Shown here piece by piece: positions 62,664-64,000 of a DNA stretch of 64,000 bases (within the stretch, counting starts at the first letter, position 1; each line of letters opens with the position of its first letter). This DNA is from Rhodobacter sp. (GTDB lineage Bacteria > Pseudomonadota > Alphaproteobacteria > Rhodobacterales > Rhodobacteraceae). The stretch lies in NCBI GenBank assembly GCA_027489175.1, contig JAIYAE010000023.1, positions 37,168-101,167 of the forward strand. The letters run 5' to 3'. The notes below the pieces were generated by a model. It saw only the letters and a list, made by a program, of their open reading frames with translations, did not search any database and was not told the DNA's origin. A program made the position numbers and the translations under genes.

Positions 62664-63491
62664 TCAGGTTCCGGTTTCGGTCAGGGGCCAGTAGAAGTCA
62701 GGCGGCAGGCCCGCATCGGCACGTTTGGCCTCATTGAAGGGTGGCTTCAGGGTGCCGTGGAAGTAGCGGCGCACAAGGGCGTGGAACACGTCTTTCGGAT
62801 CAGTCCCGTCGCGGCCACAAAGCCAGTTGAACCATTTCGAGCCGTAGGCGACATGGGCAACTTCCTCAGCATAGATCACCTCAAGCGCGGCAAGGGCCTG
62901 GGTGTCACCGGCGGCGCGGAAGATGTCGATCATGCCGGGGGTGACATCCAGCCCCCGCGCTTCAAGCACCATGGGCACCACGGCCAGGCGGCCATGCAGA
63001 TCGCCTGCGGTATCTTCAGCGGCGCGCCACATCCCGGCATGGGCGGGCATCGCGCCATAGTGGCTGCCAAGCGCTTCAAGACAATCGGCCATCAGGTTGA
63101 AATGCTTGGCCTCTTCATCGGCGGCCTTGACCCAGTCATCGTAGAACCCGAGCGGCATCGGCTGATGCGTGAAACGGGCGATGATGTCCCAATGAAGGTC
63201 AACCGCATTCAACTCGATATGCGCGACGGCGTGCAGAAGCGCGATGCGCCCAAGCGGGCTGCCCGGGCGGCGGCGCGGCACATCGCGCGGGTTCAGAAGT
63301 TCGGGCTGCGCCGGGCGGGCGGGTTGGTCGGGCGGGGTGGCGTGACCGATGGTCAGCGGCTGGCCCGCCGCGCGGGCGGCGAACCAGGTGGCGGCATGGG
63401 CGCGGCCAAGGGCGGCCTTGGCGCGGCCATCGGCGGTGGTCAGCACCTCAACCGCCATGTCGGCCAGCGATTGAGGGCCTTGCACCGTCAC
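62664..63491 (-). CDS. DUF455 ferritin-like protein
   Basis: 275 residues. Ferritin-like helices with metal-type residues: LLHAVAHIELNAVDLHWDII, DWVKAADEEAKHFNLMADCL, VPMVLEARGLDVTPGMIDIF and ALEVIYAEEVAHVAYGSKWF. DUF455 proteins are often annotated as tRNA-hydroxylase-like or ferritin-like; the reaction is unknown. Starts at GTG 63491, overlapping the TGA of bcp (GTGA), so it is co-translated with a peroxiredoxin, which hints at oxidative-stress or iron biology. Confidence 0.9.
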   Translation of the reverse strand: MTVQGPQSLADMAVEVLTTADGRAKAALGRAHAATWFAARAAGQPLTIGHATPPDQPARPAQPELLNPRDVPRRRPGSPLGRIALLHAVAHIELNAVDLHWDIIARFTHQPMPLGFYDDWVKAADEEAKHFNLMADCLEALGSHYGAMPAHAGMWRAAEDTAGDLHGRLAVVPMVLEARGLDVTPGMIDIFRAAGDTQALAALEVIYAEEVAHVAYGSKWFNWLCGRDGTDPKDVFHALVRRYFHGTLKPPFNEAKRADAGLPPDFYWPLTETGT

Positions 63492-63949
63492 AGCGCCTTC
63501 ACGGCGGCCAGAACCTCATCTGCGTGGCCCTTGACGCTGACCTTGGGCCAGATCTGGGCCACGTTGCCCGCGCCGTCGATCAGCACGGTCATCCGCTGAA
63601 TGCCCATGTAGGTCTTGCCATACATGCTTTTTTCCACCCAGGCGCCGTAGTCTTCGCATGTCGTCCCCCCTTCGTCCGAGGCGAGGACGATCGACAGCCC
63701 GTGCTTCTTGCAGAACTTGTCATGGCTTTTGACGCTGTCTTTCGAGATGCCGATGACGGTCGCCCCGGCGGCGGTGAAATCGGCAAGACGGGCGTTGAAA
63801 TCCTGCGCTTCCAGCGTGCAGCCGGGCGTGTCGTCCTTGGGGTAGAAGTAAAGGACCACCTTTCCCGGGCGCAGCGCAGAGAGGGTGACGGTGGCCCCGC
63901 CATCGCGCGGCAGGGTGAAATCGGGGGCGGGCGATCCGGTGGACAGCAT
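63488..63949 (-). CDS. bcp: Thioredoxin-dependent peroxiredoxin, Bcp type
   Basis: Cytosolic thiol peroxidase of 153 residues. Peroxidatic Cys in YFYPKDDTPGCTLEAQDF, partner region VIGISKDSVKSHDKFCKKHG and a further Cys in TTCEDYGAWVEK. N terminus LSTGSPAPDFTLPRDGGATV is standard. ATG 63949 follows AAGGAGCCGCCC. First gene of a two-gene unit with DUF455. Confidence 0.95.
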   Translation of the reverse strand: MLSTGSPAPDFTLPRDGGATVTLSALRPGKVVLYFYPKDDTPGCTLEAQDFNARLADFTAAGATVIGISKDSVKSHDKFCKKHGLSIVLASDEGGTTCEDYGAWVEKSMYGKTYMGIQRMTVLIDGAGNVAQIWPKVSVKGHADEVLAAVKAL

Positions 63950-64000
63950 GGGCGGCTCCTTGCCTTGTCAGGATATGTGATTTTGGTTCTAGTTGCCTTC

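Overview
The window is chromosomal DNA of an alphaproteobacterium, most likely of the order Rhodobacterales (Rhodobacter/Gemmobacter/Tabrizicola-like). This rests on high G+C with strong third-position G/C bias, a C4-pathway 5-aminolevulinate synthase (hemA), a B12-dependent class II ribonucleotide reductase (nrdJ), a Fur homologue without structural zinc cysteines (the manganese-sensing Mur type), a Hint-domain secreted protein, and an IspG/RodZ-like/PBP1A/bactofilin envelope set. No species can be named from sequence alone. No phage, transposase, integrase or CRISPR array was seen.

Layout. 1-8414: 5'-end fragment of tyrS, divergent anmK, rarD, a tightly overlapped minus-strand operon (rluE-like pseudouridine synthase, DUF985 cupin, fatty acid desaturase, small membrane protein), an unknown protein, enolase, and a DMT permease. 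8415-13155: nrdJ behind a candidate NrdR-box pair, then a gene-free stretch full of odd-length palindromes. 13156-16953: Mur/Fur-like regulator, flavin reductase, an Old-Yellow-Enzyme/TMADH-type oxidoreductase and its divergent TetR regulator. 16901-27700: a MarR regulator divergent from a seven-gene operon of molybdenum hydroxylase (two genes), a 6-hydroxynicotinate-reductase-like Fe-S protein, UPF0280 protein, amino-acid-synthesis family protein and ATP-dependent hydantoinase/oxoprolinase HyuA/HyuB. This is the most distinctive metabolic locus, and I read it as a route for hydroxylation, reductive dearomatisation and lactam opening of an N-heterocycle. 27777-32985: tetR-adaptor-RND efflux operon with a perfect palindromic operator.

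33124-43307: tgt, Hint-domain protein, lon, two small secreted proteins sharing one N-terminal module, an HU-like protein with an H1-like tail, tRNA-Val(CAC) and tRNA-Val(TAC), a sterol-desaturase-family protein, DUF1062, pirin and tRNA-Asp. 43231-45687: two identical tRNA-Asp(GTC) genes enclose a single gene, a leucine-rich-repeat protein built from ten near-identical 66-bp units with a membrane-inserting-looking C terminus. It is the best candidate for an accessory, possibly defence-type, module.

45774-64000: secreted protein, GNAT, M20 peptidase, hemA, RodZ-like protein, ispG with an overlapped cupin, DsbA-like oxidoreductase, cell-wall amidase, PBP1A, prfB, a secreted protein, DUF2189, bactofilin with an overlapped LytM/M23 peptidase, DUF455 ferritin-like protein and Bcp peroxiredoxin. 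Most of this is core envelope and housekeeping content. Several short dispersed repeats (types A and B below) occur between genes, and one copy lies inside a reading frame.
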